Shown here: piece by piece, positions 27,332 through 36,441 of the stretch | How positions within the stretch are numbered: the first letter of the stretch is position 1 | How the letters are laid out: each line of letters starts with the position of its first letter | The notes under the pieces: generated by a model | The model's input: the letters and a program-made list of their open reading frames with translations, nothing else | Database searches by the model: none | What the model was told of the DNA's origin: nothing | Origin: Bacteroidales bacterium | GTDB taxonomy: Bacteria > Bacteroidota > Bacteroidia > Bacteroidales > UBA932 | Reading direction: 5' to 3' | Assembly: GCA_016281435.1 (NCBI GenBank) | Contig: JAEEIQ010000088.1 | Span: forward strand, 1 to 53,261 | Length of the DNA stretch: 53,261 bases | Program-made: the position numbers and the translations under genes

Positions 27332-28756
27332 ATGCAAAGAAGAGATTTTCTCAAAGGAGCAGGGCTGGTCGCGGGCGCCACGATAGTGGATCCCTCGATC
27401 CTCATGGCGAAGGTGGACAAGAACACCGGAGCCCCCGTTTCCGAAGTTTACGGAAGGAAGGTCCTCGATCCTGAAAAGTACGACGTGATAGTCGTCGGCG
27501 CAGGCCCGGGCGGCATTCCAGCCGCACTGCGCGCCGCACAGAACGGAGCCAGGGTGGCCCTCGTCGAAGACGACAACTTCATCGGCGGCGGACCTGTCGA
27601 CATGTACGTCTGCACCCTGTTCGGCGGGCCGAACGTAGGCCTTGCCAAACAGCTCGGCGACACCCTTGAAGAAAGGGCCAGCCTCTACAATTACGACTCC
27701 GGGACCCAGCCCCGCGGCTGGAGATTCTACCTCCCTTCCTCCTTCATCCAGGTCAATACCGAAAGGGTGCTCGCCGAAAAGAACATCACCCTGATCACCG
27801 GCACGCCCGTAATCGGAGTGCACGTAAAGGAGGAAGGCGTGCGCAACCGTGTCACGGGTGTCCGCATCTTCCGCGGAGGCGCCCTGCAGGACCTCATGGC
27901 GGCGGTGACCATCGACGCGACCGGAACCGGAGTCGTGGCCGCCATGGCAGGATGCACCTGCATGTACGGATCCGAGGCCCGGAGCGAGTACAACGAGAGC
28001 TACGGCTTTGACGAAGCCAGCAACCAGGTGCAGAAGTGCACCATGATGTTCATCAGCGAAAGGATCAAGAAGGACGCCATCTTCCCCGCCGGCTTCCGCG
28101 GAAGCGCAGCCGAGGACGGATATGTCGGAGCAAACAGGCTGACCGCCGAGGAGCTTCAGCGCCGCGCCACCGGAATCTTCTTCCACTGGGGCCAGACCGT
28201 CGAGGTCTCCGACACCAGGGATCCCGTCGCGATCGCGGAAGCCCACCGCTGGTGCGTCAACGAGTACAAGGAGCGCTTCAAGCAGCTCCACGAGGCAGGA
28301 TTCGCCGTTCACTTCGCCCCGAAGCTCGGCGTGCGCGAAGTCCGCAGGGTCAAGGGCGAATACGTGATGACCTGCGACGACATAATCAACGGCAACTTCC
28401 CCGACGACACCATCGCCCACGGAGCCTACAGCATAGACTGCTGGGGGTACAAGTGGCCCCGTGTCGACGGCCACGAGGTCAAGCCGAAGGTCAAGCCCTA
28501 CGGCGTGCCTTACCGCAGCCTGATTCCCCTCGGCTACGAAGGCATACTCACGGCGGGCCGCGTCATCAGCGGCACCCGCATGGCCCACAGCTCCTACCGC
28601 GTGCAGCGCATCTGCTCCAACATAGGAGAAGGCGCGGGCGTTGCGGCCGCGATGGCCGCCAAGGCCAAGGCCAACCTCAGGGATATTGATGTGGAAAAAC
28701 TCGTCGCCACTCTCGGTTCGTACGGGGTGTTCGACAAATATAACCAGAAGAAGTAA
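27332..28756 (+). CDS. FAD-dependent oxidoreductase with twin-arginine leader (paralogue 3 of 4)
   Basis: The 474 residues begin MQRRDFLKGAGLVAGA, a twin-arginine leader; the FAD motif DVIVVGAGPGG starts at residue 51. It shares long blocks with paralogue 2, including the C-terminal part of the FAD site (PYRSLIPLGYEGILTAGRVI). It has a short insertion after CWGYKWPR that the other copies lack. Spacing is 3 nt from the gene before and 1 nt to the gene after. Retention of all family motifs in each tandem copy argues that all four are active, perhaps on different ring positions or sugars. Confidence 0.85.
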   Translation: MQRRDFLKGAGLVAGATIVDPSILMAKVDKNTGAPVSEVYGRKVLDPEKYDVIVVGAGPGGIPAALRAAQNGARVALVEDDNFIGGGPVDMYVCTLFGGPNVGLAKQLGDTLEERASLYNYDSGTQPRGWRFYLPSSFIQVNTERVLAEKNITLITGTPVIGVHVKEEGVRNRVTGVRIFRGGALQDLMAAVTIDATGTGVVAAMAGCTCMYGSEARSEYNESYGFDEASNQVQKCTMMFISERIKKDAIFPAGFRGSAAEDGYVGANRLTAEELQRRATGIFFHWGQTVEVSDTRDPVAIAEAHRWCVNEYKERFKQLHEAGFAVHFAPKLGVREVRRVKGEYVMTCDDIINGNFPDDTIAHGAYSIDCWGYKWPRVDGHEVKPKVKPYGVPYRSLIPLGYEGILTAGRVISGTRMAHSSYRVQRICSNIGEGAGVAAAMAAKAKANLRDIDVEKLVATLGSYGVFDKYNQKK

Positions 28757-28757
28757 C

Positions 28758-30176
28758 ATGGGACTTACAAGACGCGGTTTCATTAAAAGCGCGGCGACGG
28801 TCGGCGCAGCGATGGCGGTGGCCCCGGAGGCCATGGCCACGCAACTTGATGTAAAGCAGAGCAAATGTCCGAAGTATGACCCGCTCAAATTCGACGTCAT
28901 TGTCGTCGGCGCCGGTCCCGGAGGCATCTCGGCAGCCATAGCCGCGGCCCGCAACGGGGCGAAGGTGGCCCTTCTCGAAGAAGACCAGATCGCCGGGGGC
29001 GCCCCCGTGGACATGTTCGTGACATATATGTGCGGAGGGCCTCGCGTGGGCCTTTTCAAGCAGCTGATACAGAACCTCAACAGGGATTTTCCCCTGGACG
29101 GGCGCAGCGTCGAGACCTTCGGCGAATACGGCTCCGACGGCAAGAACCACTGGTGGCTGCCCTCCTCGTTCGCGGCCGAATACCGCCGAATGCTGGCGGA
29201 GCAGGAGAACATCTCCCTCTTCCTCGGCGCCCATGTGGATGCGGCCATAGTCAAGGACAAGGGCAACCGCAACCTGGTCAAGGGCGTACGCGTCGCGCGG
29301 AACGGCGGCATCCAGGAGTTCCTGGCCCCCGTCACCATTGACGCGACCGGAACGGGACTCGTGGCGGCCACGGCCGGTTGCCGTGTCCTCTACGGCACGG
29401 AATCCAAATACGAATTCAACGAATCCTATGGCCTTGAAGAAGCCGACGGGAAGGTCCAGCTCTGCACCCAGATGTACATCAGCCAGAGGGTGCGCAACGA
29501 CGCAGTCTTCCCCATTGAGAGGTTCGGCTCCGGCGTGCTGGAGGACAACCACCGCCAGTGGGGCCAGCAGCAGGACAGGGAGGAATTCCGCCGCAACAAC
29601 ACTAGCACCTTCCTGCACTGGGGCGTTTCGACCTACTGCGCCGACACCACTGATACCATCGCCCTAGGCGAGGCCCAGAACAAGGTCCTCAAGCAAACGG
29701 AGAAATTCATGACCATCCTGAACAAGGCCGGGTTCGCGGTGCATCTCGCGCCCAAGATCGGCGTACGCGAGTGCCGGAGGATCAGGGGTGAGTATGTCAT
29801 CACCGTGGATCACCTGATGCAGGGGCTCCTGCCCGACGACACCATCGCCCACGCGCGCTACGGCATCGATGCATGGGGATGGAAGATTCCCGACGAGATA
29901 CGGAAGGCCGTCAAGCCTTACGGCATCCCGTACAGGGCCCTCATACCCCTGGACACCGAAGGCCTCCTGACGGCGGGACGCATAATAAGCGGTTCGCGCC
30001 TCGCCCACAGTTCATACAGGGTGCAGAGCATATGCTCCAGCGTCGGCGAAGCCGCGGGCACTGCCGCCGCGATGGCCGCCCTGGCCGGCACCGGGGTCCG
30101 CGACATAGATGTCCCGAAACTCGTCGCCAACCTTGACGGATACGGGCTGTTCGAAACCTTCAAGAAAAGAAAATGA
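28758..30176 (+). CDS. FAD-dependent oxidoreductase with twin-arginine leader (paralogue 4 of 4)
   Basis: The start is the ATG at 28758, which yields MGLTRRGFIKSAATVGAA, a clear twin-arginine leader; the frame is open 39 codons further upstream but that part is inside the previous gene. The 472 residues carry DVIVVGAGPGG from residue 46 and the family C-terminal blocks. In the GGAPVDMFVTYMCGG and HWWLPSSF regions it resembles paralogue 1 (TDMFVTYMCGA, HWWMPSAC) more than 2 and 3. The stop overlaps the GH92 start by 4 bp. Confidence 0.86.
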   Translation: MGLTRRGFIKSAATVGAAMAVAPEAMATQLDVKQSKCPKYDPLKFDVIVVGAGPGGISAAIAAARNGAKVALLEEDQIAGGAPVDMFVTYMCGGPRVGLFKQLIQNLNRDFPLDGRSVETFGEYGSDGKNHWWLPSSFAAEYRRMLAEQENISLFLGAHVDAAIVKDKGNRNLVKGVRVARNGGIQEFLAPVTIDATGTGLVAATAGCRVLYGTESKYEFNESYGLEEADGKVQLCTQMYISQRVRNDAVFPIERFGSGVLEDNHRQWGQQQDREEFRRNNTSTFLHWGVSTYCADTTDTIALGEAQNKVLKQTEKFMTILNKAGFAVHLAPKIGVRECRRIRGEYVITVDHLMQGLLPDDTIAHARYGIDAWGWKIPDEIRKAVKPYGIPYRALIPLDTEGLLTAGRIISGSRLAHSSYRVQSICSSVGEAAGTAAAMAALAGTGVRDIDVPKLVANLDGYGLFETFKKRK

Positions 30177-32422
30177 AAGCTTTCCTTTCAATCCTGCTGG
30201 CAAGCTGCTGCATCGCGCTTTCCGCCAATGGGGAGGACCGGGATTACGCATCCCTGGTCAACCCACTGGTCGGCACGATGTCCACCTTCGAGCTGTCGAA
30301 CGGAAACACCTATCCTGCCATAGCTGTGCCCTGGGGCATGAACTTCTGGACACCCCAGACCGGCAGGATGGGCAACGGATGGGTGTATTCCTACCAGTTC
30401 AACAAGATCAACGGATTCAGGCAGACCCATCAGCCAAGTCCATGGATGAACGACTTCGGGTGCTTCAGTATCATGCCCGTAACGGGCAAGGCCGGAATAC
30501 GGGAGCAGGAACGCGCCAGCTGGTTCTCCCACAAGAGCGAAAAGGCGCTTCCCTATTATTACAGCGTCTATCTCGCCGACCACGACACCTTCGTGGAGAT
30601 AGCTCCGACCTCGCGCTCCGCCGTCTTCCGCATCACCTACCCGCGGAACGGGGAGGCAAGGCTTGTGATCGACGCCTTCGACGGAGGATCGTCGATACGC
30701 TTCGACAAGAAAGCCAACGCCGTGACCGGATACACGGTCAAGAACAGCGGCGGGATCGAAGGAACCTTCCGCAACTGGTTCGTAGTCCGTTTCCCGGTTC
30801 CCGTCGACGTGCAGGTGACCGAACTGAAAAAAGGCCATGCAGTCGCATCCGTAACTCTTTCCCTGCCTGAAAAACGCACCGTTGAAGTTCAGGTCGCATC
30901 TTCCTTCATCAGCGAAGAACAGGCCTGGACGAATCTGCGGGAGTCGGAGGCAGGATTCGACGCAGTCGAGAAAGCCGCGCACGAGCAGTGGAACGAGATG
31001 CTCGGCAGGATTGAGATCGAAGGCGGCAGCTACTCACAGAAGAGGACCTTCTACTCATGCCTTTACAGGGCCTTGCTCTTCCCCCAAACCCTCCATGAAA
31101 TCAGCGCTGACGGCACCGTGGTGCACTTCAGCCCCTACAACGGCAAGGTCGAAAAGGGTTGTCTCTACGGAGGAACGGGGTTCTGGGACACCTTCCGCGC
31201 CCTCTTCCCGCTGCTCAACCTCGTTTATCCGGATGTCAACGGAAAGATGCAGGAAGGATGGCTCAACGCCTGGCGCGAAAGCGGATTCTTCCCCGAATGG
31301 TCCAGCCCGGGACACCGCAAATGCATGATAGGCAACAACTCCGCCTCCGTGGTGTCGGAAGCGATCCTGCTCGGCGTGACGGACAAGAAGATACGCAGGC
31401 AGATGTACGACGCTATGCTCTCCGGGGCCGGCTCTTTCCTCGAAGGCAGCTCCTCGGGCAGGGAAGGATACGAACTGTATGACAAGCTGGGCTATGTACC
31501 CTGCGACGTCGACATAAAGGAAAGTGCCGCAAGGACGCTGGAATACGCCTACGACGACTGGTGCATATACCGGGTGGCCTGCGCCCTCGGGAGGCCGGCC
31601 AAAGAAAAAGCCCTCCTCCGCGCCCGCGCCATGAACTACCGCAATCTGTTCGACCCTTCGGTGTCCCTGATGAGGGGACGCAAGGCGGACGGAAGCTGGG
31701 GCCCCGATTTCAATCCCCTCAAGTGGGGCGGCGACTTCACCGAAGGCAACTCCCTGCATTACACCTGGTCCGTATTCCACGACATCGCGGGTCTTGTGGA
31801 GCTCATGGGAGGCCCGGAGGCCTTCGAGCGGAAACTGGATTCCGTCATCGACTGTCCTCCCGACTTCGACGAGAGCTACTACCACCAGGTCATACATGAA
31901 ATCCGTGAGATGCAGATCATGAACATGGGGAACTACGCGCACGGCAACCAGCCCATCCAGCACATGCTCTACCTATACAATTACGCGGGGAAGCCATGGA
32001 AGACCCAGAAATGGGTAAGGGCCGTGATGGACCGCTTCTATTCAGACGCGCCCGACGGATATTGCGGAGACGAAGATAACGGACAGACATCGGCCTGGTA
32101 TGTCTTTTCGGCTATGGGTTTCTACCCCGTGTGTCCGGGAAGCGGCCAGTACGTGACCGGAGCGCCCCTCTTCAGGAAGGTCAGCGTGCACCTGCCTTCC
32201 GGCAAGACCTTTTCCGTCACCGCCGGCGCCGACCCGTCCGACTCTCCTTACGTGTCATCCGTGACGGTGGACGGAAAGCCGTGGTCAAAGCTGTACCTGC
32301 GCCATGAGGACCTGAGCTCCGGCGCTTCGGTAGTATTCAATATGGGCCCTGAGCCCGCGACGGCTTTCATCCCGGCTGCCGGAGACCTTCCCTATTCACT
32401 TTCAACAACAGAAAAACCATAA
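30173..32422 (+). CDS. GH92 family glycosidase (alpha-mannosidase type)
   Basis: The 749 residues start with a Sec signal peptide (to about LSANG). GH92 blocks are clear: GNTYPAIAVPWGMNFWTPQT, GFRQTHQPSPWMNDFG, the probable acid Glu524 in FTEGNSLHYTW, and the probable base pair Asp633/Asp635 in GDEDNGQTSAW, followed by FSAMGFYPVCPG. Known family members are calcium-dependent exo-alpha-mannosidases acting by inversion; here the acid is in the usual EGN context. The ATG overlaps the preceding stop as ATGA. The enzyme is likely periplasmic. Linkage specificity cannot be read from sequence. Confidence 0.92.
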   Translation: MKAFLSILLASCCIALSANGEDRDYASLVNPLVGTMSTFELSNGNTYPAIAVPWGMNFWTPQTGRMGNGWVYSYQFNKINGFRQTHQPSPWMNDFGCFSIMPVTGKAGIREQERASWFSHKSEKALPYYYSVYLADHDTFVEIAPTSRSAVFRITYPRNGEARLVIDAFDGGSSIRFDKKANAVTGYTVKNSGGIEGTFRNWFVVRFPVPVDVQVTELKKGHAVASVTLSLPEKRTVEVQVASSFISEEQAWTNLRESEAGFDAVEKAAHEQWNEMLGRIEIEGGSYSQKRTFYSCLYRALLFPQTLHEISADGTVVHFSPYNGKVEKGCLYGGTGFWDTFRALFPLLNLVYPDVNGKMQEGWLNAWRESGFFPEWSSPGHRKCMIGNNSASVVSEAILLGVTDKKIRRQMYDAMLSGAGSFLEGSSSGREGYELYDKLGYVPCDVDIKESAARTLEYAYDDWCIYRVACALGRPAKEKALLRARAMNYRNLFDPSVSLMRGRKADGSWGPDFNPLKWGGDFTEGNSLHYTWSVFHDIAGLVELMGGPEAFERKLDSVIDCPPDFDESYYHQVIHEIREMQIMNMGNYAHGNQPIQHMLYLYNYAGKPWKTQKWVRAVMDRFYSDAPDGYCGDEDNGQTSAWYVFSAMGFYPVCPGSGQYVTGAPLFRKVSVHLPSGKTFSVTAGADPSDSPYVSSVTVDGKPWSKLYLRHEDLSSGASVVFNMGPEPATAFIPAAGDLPYSLSTTEKP

Positions 32423-32423
32423 C

Positions 32424-33998
32424 ATGAAAAACACTGGACTATTAACCGCACTCATCCTGCCGGCCATGCTCGCGGTCTCCTGTCTCGGACCCGATCCTGC
32501 AGGTACGGACACCCCGGGGAGCGACACCCCGGATGAGGTCCGATCCTTTACCGCCATGGTTTCCGCGGAACAGATCAACCCGGACGCGTTCAATATCACC
32601 AGCCCGTACTATTTCTCCTGGGAAGAAGGGATATGCGTCAGTTGCTACAGCTCGACGGCGGAGAATCTCAAGATGGAACTGGTCAGCGGGAAATACACAT
32701 ACAGGGGAAAATTCCGCGGCATGAACGAAAAGCCGCTCAAGGACGTGGACGACTACGTCATCATCTACCCCTGGAAGGAAGAAGGGCCCCTCGTATCTGG
32801 CGCCTGGCCGGGCAGCATACCGGCCGCGCAGACAGAAGGCGTGCTCTCGACTCTCCTCGACATGGGGATGGCCGCCTTCGTCAAGGCCTTCGACGTGCAT
32901 GGCAGCTCGGAAACGGCCGCATGCACGATGAAAAGGCCCGCGACCATCCTGAGGATCCCCTTCACCGGAAACGGCGAGACCATCACCTCCGTCACCGTTA
33001 AGCGGCAGGACGGCAAGGCCATAGCCGGGAACTTCACGATCACGGATTTCGAAACGATGACACCGATCTTCGAAGAGGGCGCTCCTACGGAAATCGTATA
33101 CACCTTCCCGGAACCGGTCACGCTTACGACCACCCCGCAGTCGGTGGACGTGGTCATCCCTGCGATGGCCTTCGAGGAAGGATTGGACATCGTCCTCAAC
33201 GCGGACGACGGCTCATCGGACGATAATCTCATTAAGGGCCCTGTCACATATGTCAGCGGTATCTTCAACACCGCCAAGACCGCCAATTTCGGGAAGTACC
33301 TCATCTGGGCGCCCGGCTACCTGATGGCTTCGGAAGACGGATACTGCTTCTCCAATTCCGACGTGGCCACGGGCGACAGGACAGTGGGCCATTACTTCAA
33401 GTACAAGAGCAGCGTCGCCATCGAGGCCGGCGTACCGGACCTCGTGGTGAATCCGGCTTCCTATGACAAGACGGCGGTAGATGTATGGGTAAGGGACGAG
33501 TCCACGGGCAAATACCGCAAGGAAGTCCGCGCCTACGCCGACATCCCCTCTTCGGACGGCGATGATCCCTGCGCCCGGGTGGCCGTAGCCGAAGGCGAGC
33601 CCTACTGGGCTACTCCGGACCGGACCCAGATGCAGCTGTGGGCCAAGAAGGATCTCGACAAGAACCAGCACAACAAGGTCATCACCGACACCACCGACCC
33701 GAGGAACCGCTACAACAACGACGACGCGGCCCTCAACACCGGAGTCAAGACTATTTACGGCATCTACGACGCCGTCACGTCGAAACTTACCATCTACCGA
33801 TCGGCCTACCTCAACGAGGGCGGGGACATCCAGACTACGGCCAACAACTTCTGCTATATGTGGTACGACACAGGCAGCGACACCGACCTCAAGATACACC
33901 GACTCGCAGTCAACAACAGTTCGTCCGGCCAGATCTCCGCGAATGCCGGATGGGCCTGCCAGATACGCTGCTGCAGGGAAGTGGATGAAATAGAATAA
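32424..33998 (+). CDS. Fimbrillin-like surface lipoprotein with FISUMP-type C-terminus
   Basis: The 524 residues start with a lipoprotein signal (lipobox AVSC, Cys20) and a short Pro/Asp/Thr linker. The middle part resembles Bacteroidetes fimbrillin-like domains, with DDYVIIYPWKE and the block SVTVKRQDGKAIAGNF. The C-terminal part has YLMASEDGYCFSNSD, DPCARVAV and a WATPDR segment that recalls the FISUMP-type fold. The layout matches that of the protein at 39803. Position among glycosidases and SusC/D suggests a surface glycan-binding protein; that is inference. It starts 1 nt after the GH92 stop. Confidence 0.65.
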   Translation: MKNTGLLTALILPAMLAVSCLGPDPAGTDTPGSDTPDEVRSFTAMVSAEQINPDAFNITSPYYFSWEEGICVSCYSSTAENLKMELVSGKYTYRGKFRGMNEKPLKDVDDYVIIYPWKEEGPLVSGAWPGSIPAAQTEGVLSTLLDMGMAAFVKAFDVHGSSETAACTMKRPATILRIPFTGNGETITSVTVKRQDGKAIAGNFTITDFETMTPIFEEGAPTEIVYTFPEPVTLTTTPQSVDVVIPAMAFEEGLDIVLNADDGSSDDNLIKGPVTYVSGIFNTAKTANFGKYLIWAPGYLMASEDGYCFSNSDVATGDRTVGHYFKYKSSVAIEAGVPDLVVNPASYDKTAVDVWVRDESTGKYRKEVRAYADIPSSDGDDPCARVAVAEGEPYWATPDRTQMQLWAKKDLDKNQHNKVITDTTDPRNRYNNDDAALNTGVKTIYGIYDAVTSKLTIYRSAYLNEGGDIQTTANNFCYMWYDTGSDTDLKIHRLAVNNSSSGQISANAGWACQIRCCREVDEIE

Positions 33999-34019
33999 CC
34001 AAAACCAACAAAAACCAAT

Positions 34020-35507
34020 ATGTCAAACGAAATCAACAGACGATCGTTCCTCAGGATGGGAACGGCGGCAATGGCAGGAATGGCCCTGACACCCACGGAC
34101 ATGCTTGCCAAAGTAGGAGAAATGAAGGAAAAGGGGAAGTATCCCCTCGACCGGAAACTCAAGATCCTCGGCGTAGGTATAGGAGGCCGCGGACAGACCG
34201 ATCTGAAGAGGATGGAATCCGAAGAGATCATCGGCCTGTGCGATGTCGACTGGAAGTACGCGGCAAAGGTCTTCGAGCGCTATCCCAACGCGAAGCGCTA
34301 CAAGGACTGGAGGGTGATGTTCAAGGAACTTCTCCCGGAAGCGGACGCGGTCATGGTGGCCACGGCAGACCATACGCACGCCATCATAGCCGCAAACGCC
34401 ATCGCGGCAGGCAAGCACGTCTATGTCGAGAAACCCCTCACGCACTCGATCTACGAGTCCAGGCTCCTTACGAAGCTTGCCGCAAAATATAAGGTAGCCA
34501 CCCAGATGGGCAACCAGGGCGCATCAGGCGACGGTGTCAGGAGGATGTGCTCCTGGATTTGGAACGGAGAGATCGGCGAAGTCACGAAGGTGGAAGCATA
34601 TACCGACCGTCCCATATGGCCGCAGGGCCTCAACCGTCCGAAGGAAGAGCATGTCATCCCTCCTACCATGGACTGGGACGGCTTCATCGGACCCGCCCCC
34701 ATGCGCCCGTTCAACCACCTCTACACCCCGTGGAACTTCCGCGGCTGGTGGGATTTCGGCACAGGCGCCCTGGGCGACATGGCCTGCCACCTTCTGCAGT
34801 GCGTGGTCCAGGCCCTGAACCTCAAGTACCCGACCAAGGTCCAGGGAACTTCCACCCTGCTCCTGAACGACTGCTGCCCGAAGGCCGAGATAGTCAAGTA
34901 CACCTTCCCCGCCCGTGAGAACATGCCCAAGGTAGCCATGCCAGAGGTCGAGGTGACATGGTACGACGGCGGCATACTGCCGAAGCGCCCCGAAGGGCTC
35001 GCTCCCGGAAAGGACCTCAACATGGGCGGCGGCGGAGTCATCTTCCACGGCACCAAGGACACCCTGATCTGCGGCTGCTACGGCAACGGCCCGTTCCTCG
35101 TGTCCGGAAGGGTCCCGAAGACCCCGGACGTACTGCGCAAGGTCCCCGTATCGCACCAGTTCGACTGGATCCGCGCCTGCAAGGAAGATCCTGCGAAGAG
35201 GGTGCCCACGACCGGCGACTTCTCCGTGGCCGGACCTCTCAACGAAATGGTCGTCCTCGGCGTTCTCGCCGTGCGCCTGCAGTCCCTGAACCAGGTTCTT
35301 GAATGGGACGGAGAAAAGATGGAATTCACCAATATCCCCGAAGGCACGAAGATCAAGACCTGCATCGAAGACGGTTTCACGATCACCGAAGGCCATCCTT
35401 CCTTCAAGAAGAAATGGACTGATGAGGTGGACGCCAACGCCTTCGCCCGCGAACTGATCAAGCATACCTACCGTGAGGGATGGAGCCTTCCCGAAATGCC
35501 CGTGTAA
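34020..35507 (+). CDS. Gfo/Idh/MocA-family oxidoreductase with twin-arginine leader
   Basis: The 495 residues begin MSNEINRRSFLRMGTAAMAG, a twin-arginine leader, so the enzyme is probably exported with its nicotinamide cofactor already bound, as glucose-fructose oxidoreductase of Zymomonas is. The Rossmann motif GVGIGGRG is at residues 51-58, Lys138-Pro139 in YVEKPL and the active-site pair Asp253/His257 in GALGDMACHL are in place. It is very close in sequence to the leaderless enzyme at 36442, with a TIM-barrel gene between them. Such enzymes oxidise or reduce a sugar carbon; a redox-assisted glycosidase role is possible. Confidence 0.87.
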   Translation: MSNEINRRSFLRMGTAAMAGMALTPTDMLAKVGEMKEKGKYPLDRKLKILGVGIGGRGQTDLKRMESEEIIGLCDVDWKYAAKVFERYPNAKRYKDWRVMFKELLPEADAVMVATADHTHAIIAANAIAAGKHVYVEKPLTHSIYESRLLTKLAAKYKVATQMGNQGASGDGVRRMCSWIWNGEIGEVTKVEAYTDRPIWPQGLNRPKEEHVIPPTMDWDGFIGPAPMRPFNHLYTPWNFRGWWDFGTGALGDMACHLLQCVVQALNLKYPTKVQGTSTLLLNDCCPKAEIVKYTFPARENMPKVAMPEVEVTWYDGGILPKRPEGLAPGKDLNMGGGGVIFHGTKDTLICGCYGNGPFLVSGRVPKTPDVLRKVPVSHQFDWIRACKEDPAKRVPTTGDFSVAGPLNEMVVLGVLAVRLQSLNQVLEWDGEKMEFTNIPEGTKIKTCIEDGFTITEGHPSFKKKWTDEVDANAFARELIKHTYREGWSLPEMPV

Positions 35508-35519
35508 AAAGACCGTGCG

Positions 35520-36428
35520 ATGAAAAAGATATTTGCAATCATTGTCGCCGCCCTGTGCGTCATGCCCGGGCAGGCAAAACCCAAGGACAAGGCGGCAGCG
35601 CCTGTCAAGAAGGATATCTGCATCCAGCTTTATTCCGTAGGGACCCTCCTGAACGCCCCTGCCACCAATTACGACCTCAACCATGAGAGGGTCTTCAAGG
35701 CCCTTGCGGACATGGGGTACACTTCCGTGGAGACGGCTTCCTTCGGAGGCGGAAAGTTCTACAACCACACCCCGGCCGAGCTCAAAGCCGACCTCGAGGC
35801 TGCCGGACTGAAGGCTCTTTCGGCCCACTCCAACAGGAAACTCTCCGATGAGGAATATGCCTCCGGAGATCTCACAAAGGCCCTCGAGTGGTGGAAGAAC
35901 GCCATTCCGGCGCACATCGAAGCCGGAATGAAGTACCTCGTCTGCCCCGGACTCGGAGTCGCGAAGGACGAGAACCAGGTGAAAGTCAACGCCCGTTATC
36001 TCAACGAGATCGGCAAGCTCTGCAAGGAAGCCGGAATTCGCTTTGGCTACCACAACCACGACCACGAGTTCCGCAGGGTGGGAAAACTCCTTCCCTATGA
36101 CTATTACCTCCGCAACACCGAGCCCGAGAATGTCTTCTTCGAGATGGATGTCTACTGGACCGTGATGGGCCGCATGAGCCCCGTCGAATATTTCAAGAAA
36201 TACCCCGGACGCTTCGAACTGCTGCACATCAAGGACCGCCGCGAACTCGGAGAGAGCGGGATGGTGGGTTTCGACGCCATCTTCAAGTATCTCGACATAG
36301 CCGGAACGAAGGGCATAGTCGTCGAGATGGAGAAAGGCGGAGTGCCTGACCTGCTCGCCTCCCTGAAGGTCTGCGCAGACTATCTTCTCAACGCGGACTT
36401 CGTAAAACCTCATTATGGAACATACTAG
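35520..36428 (+). CDS. Sugar-phosphate isomerase/epimerase-like TIM-barrel protein, exported
   Basis: The 302 residues start with a Sec signal peptide (to about GQAKPKD), which is notable for a family with many cytoplasmic members. The xylose-isomerase-like barrel has probable metal ligands His178/His180 in GYHNHDHEF, Glu208 and Asp210 in FEMDVYW, His236 in LLHIKDR and Glu269 in VVEM. It lies between two Gfo/Idh/MocA oxidoreductases. Proteins of this kind next to such oxidoreductases have been linked to keto-sugar elimination or isomerisation; I infer a step on an oxidised glycoside rather than on a sugar phosphate. Confidence 0.82.
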   Translation: MKKIFAIIVAALCVMPGQAKPKDKAAAPVKKDICIQLYSVGTLLNAPATNYDLNHERVFKALADMGYTSVETASFGGGKFYNHTPAELKADLEAAGLKALSAHSNRKLSDEEYASGDLTKALEWWKNAIPAHIEAGMKYLVCPGLGVAKDENQVKVNARYLNEIGKLCKEAGIRFGYHNHDHEFRRVGKLLPYDYYLRNTEPENVFFEMDVYWTVMGRMSPVEYFKKYPGRFELLHIKDRRELGESGMVGFDAIFKYLDIAGTKGIVVEMEKGGVPDLLASLKVCADYLLNADFVKPHYGTY

Positions 36429-36441
36429 AATTCAGACCAAT

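Noticed and set aside
27323..29371. 682-codon open frame on the minus strand
   Set aside because: It lies opposite FAD oxidoreductases 3 and 4 and reads as a Gly/Ala/Val/Asp-rich mirror of their codons; it has no recognisable motif.
34524..36413. 629-codon open frame on the minus strand
   Set aside because: It covers the reverse of a Gfo/Idh gene and the TIM-barrel gene, which have intact family motifs; long antisense frames are common in GC-rich DNA.
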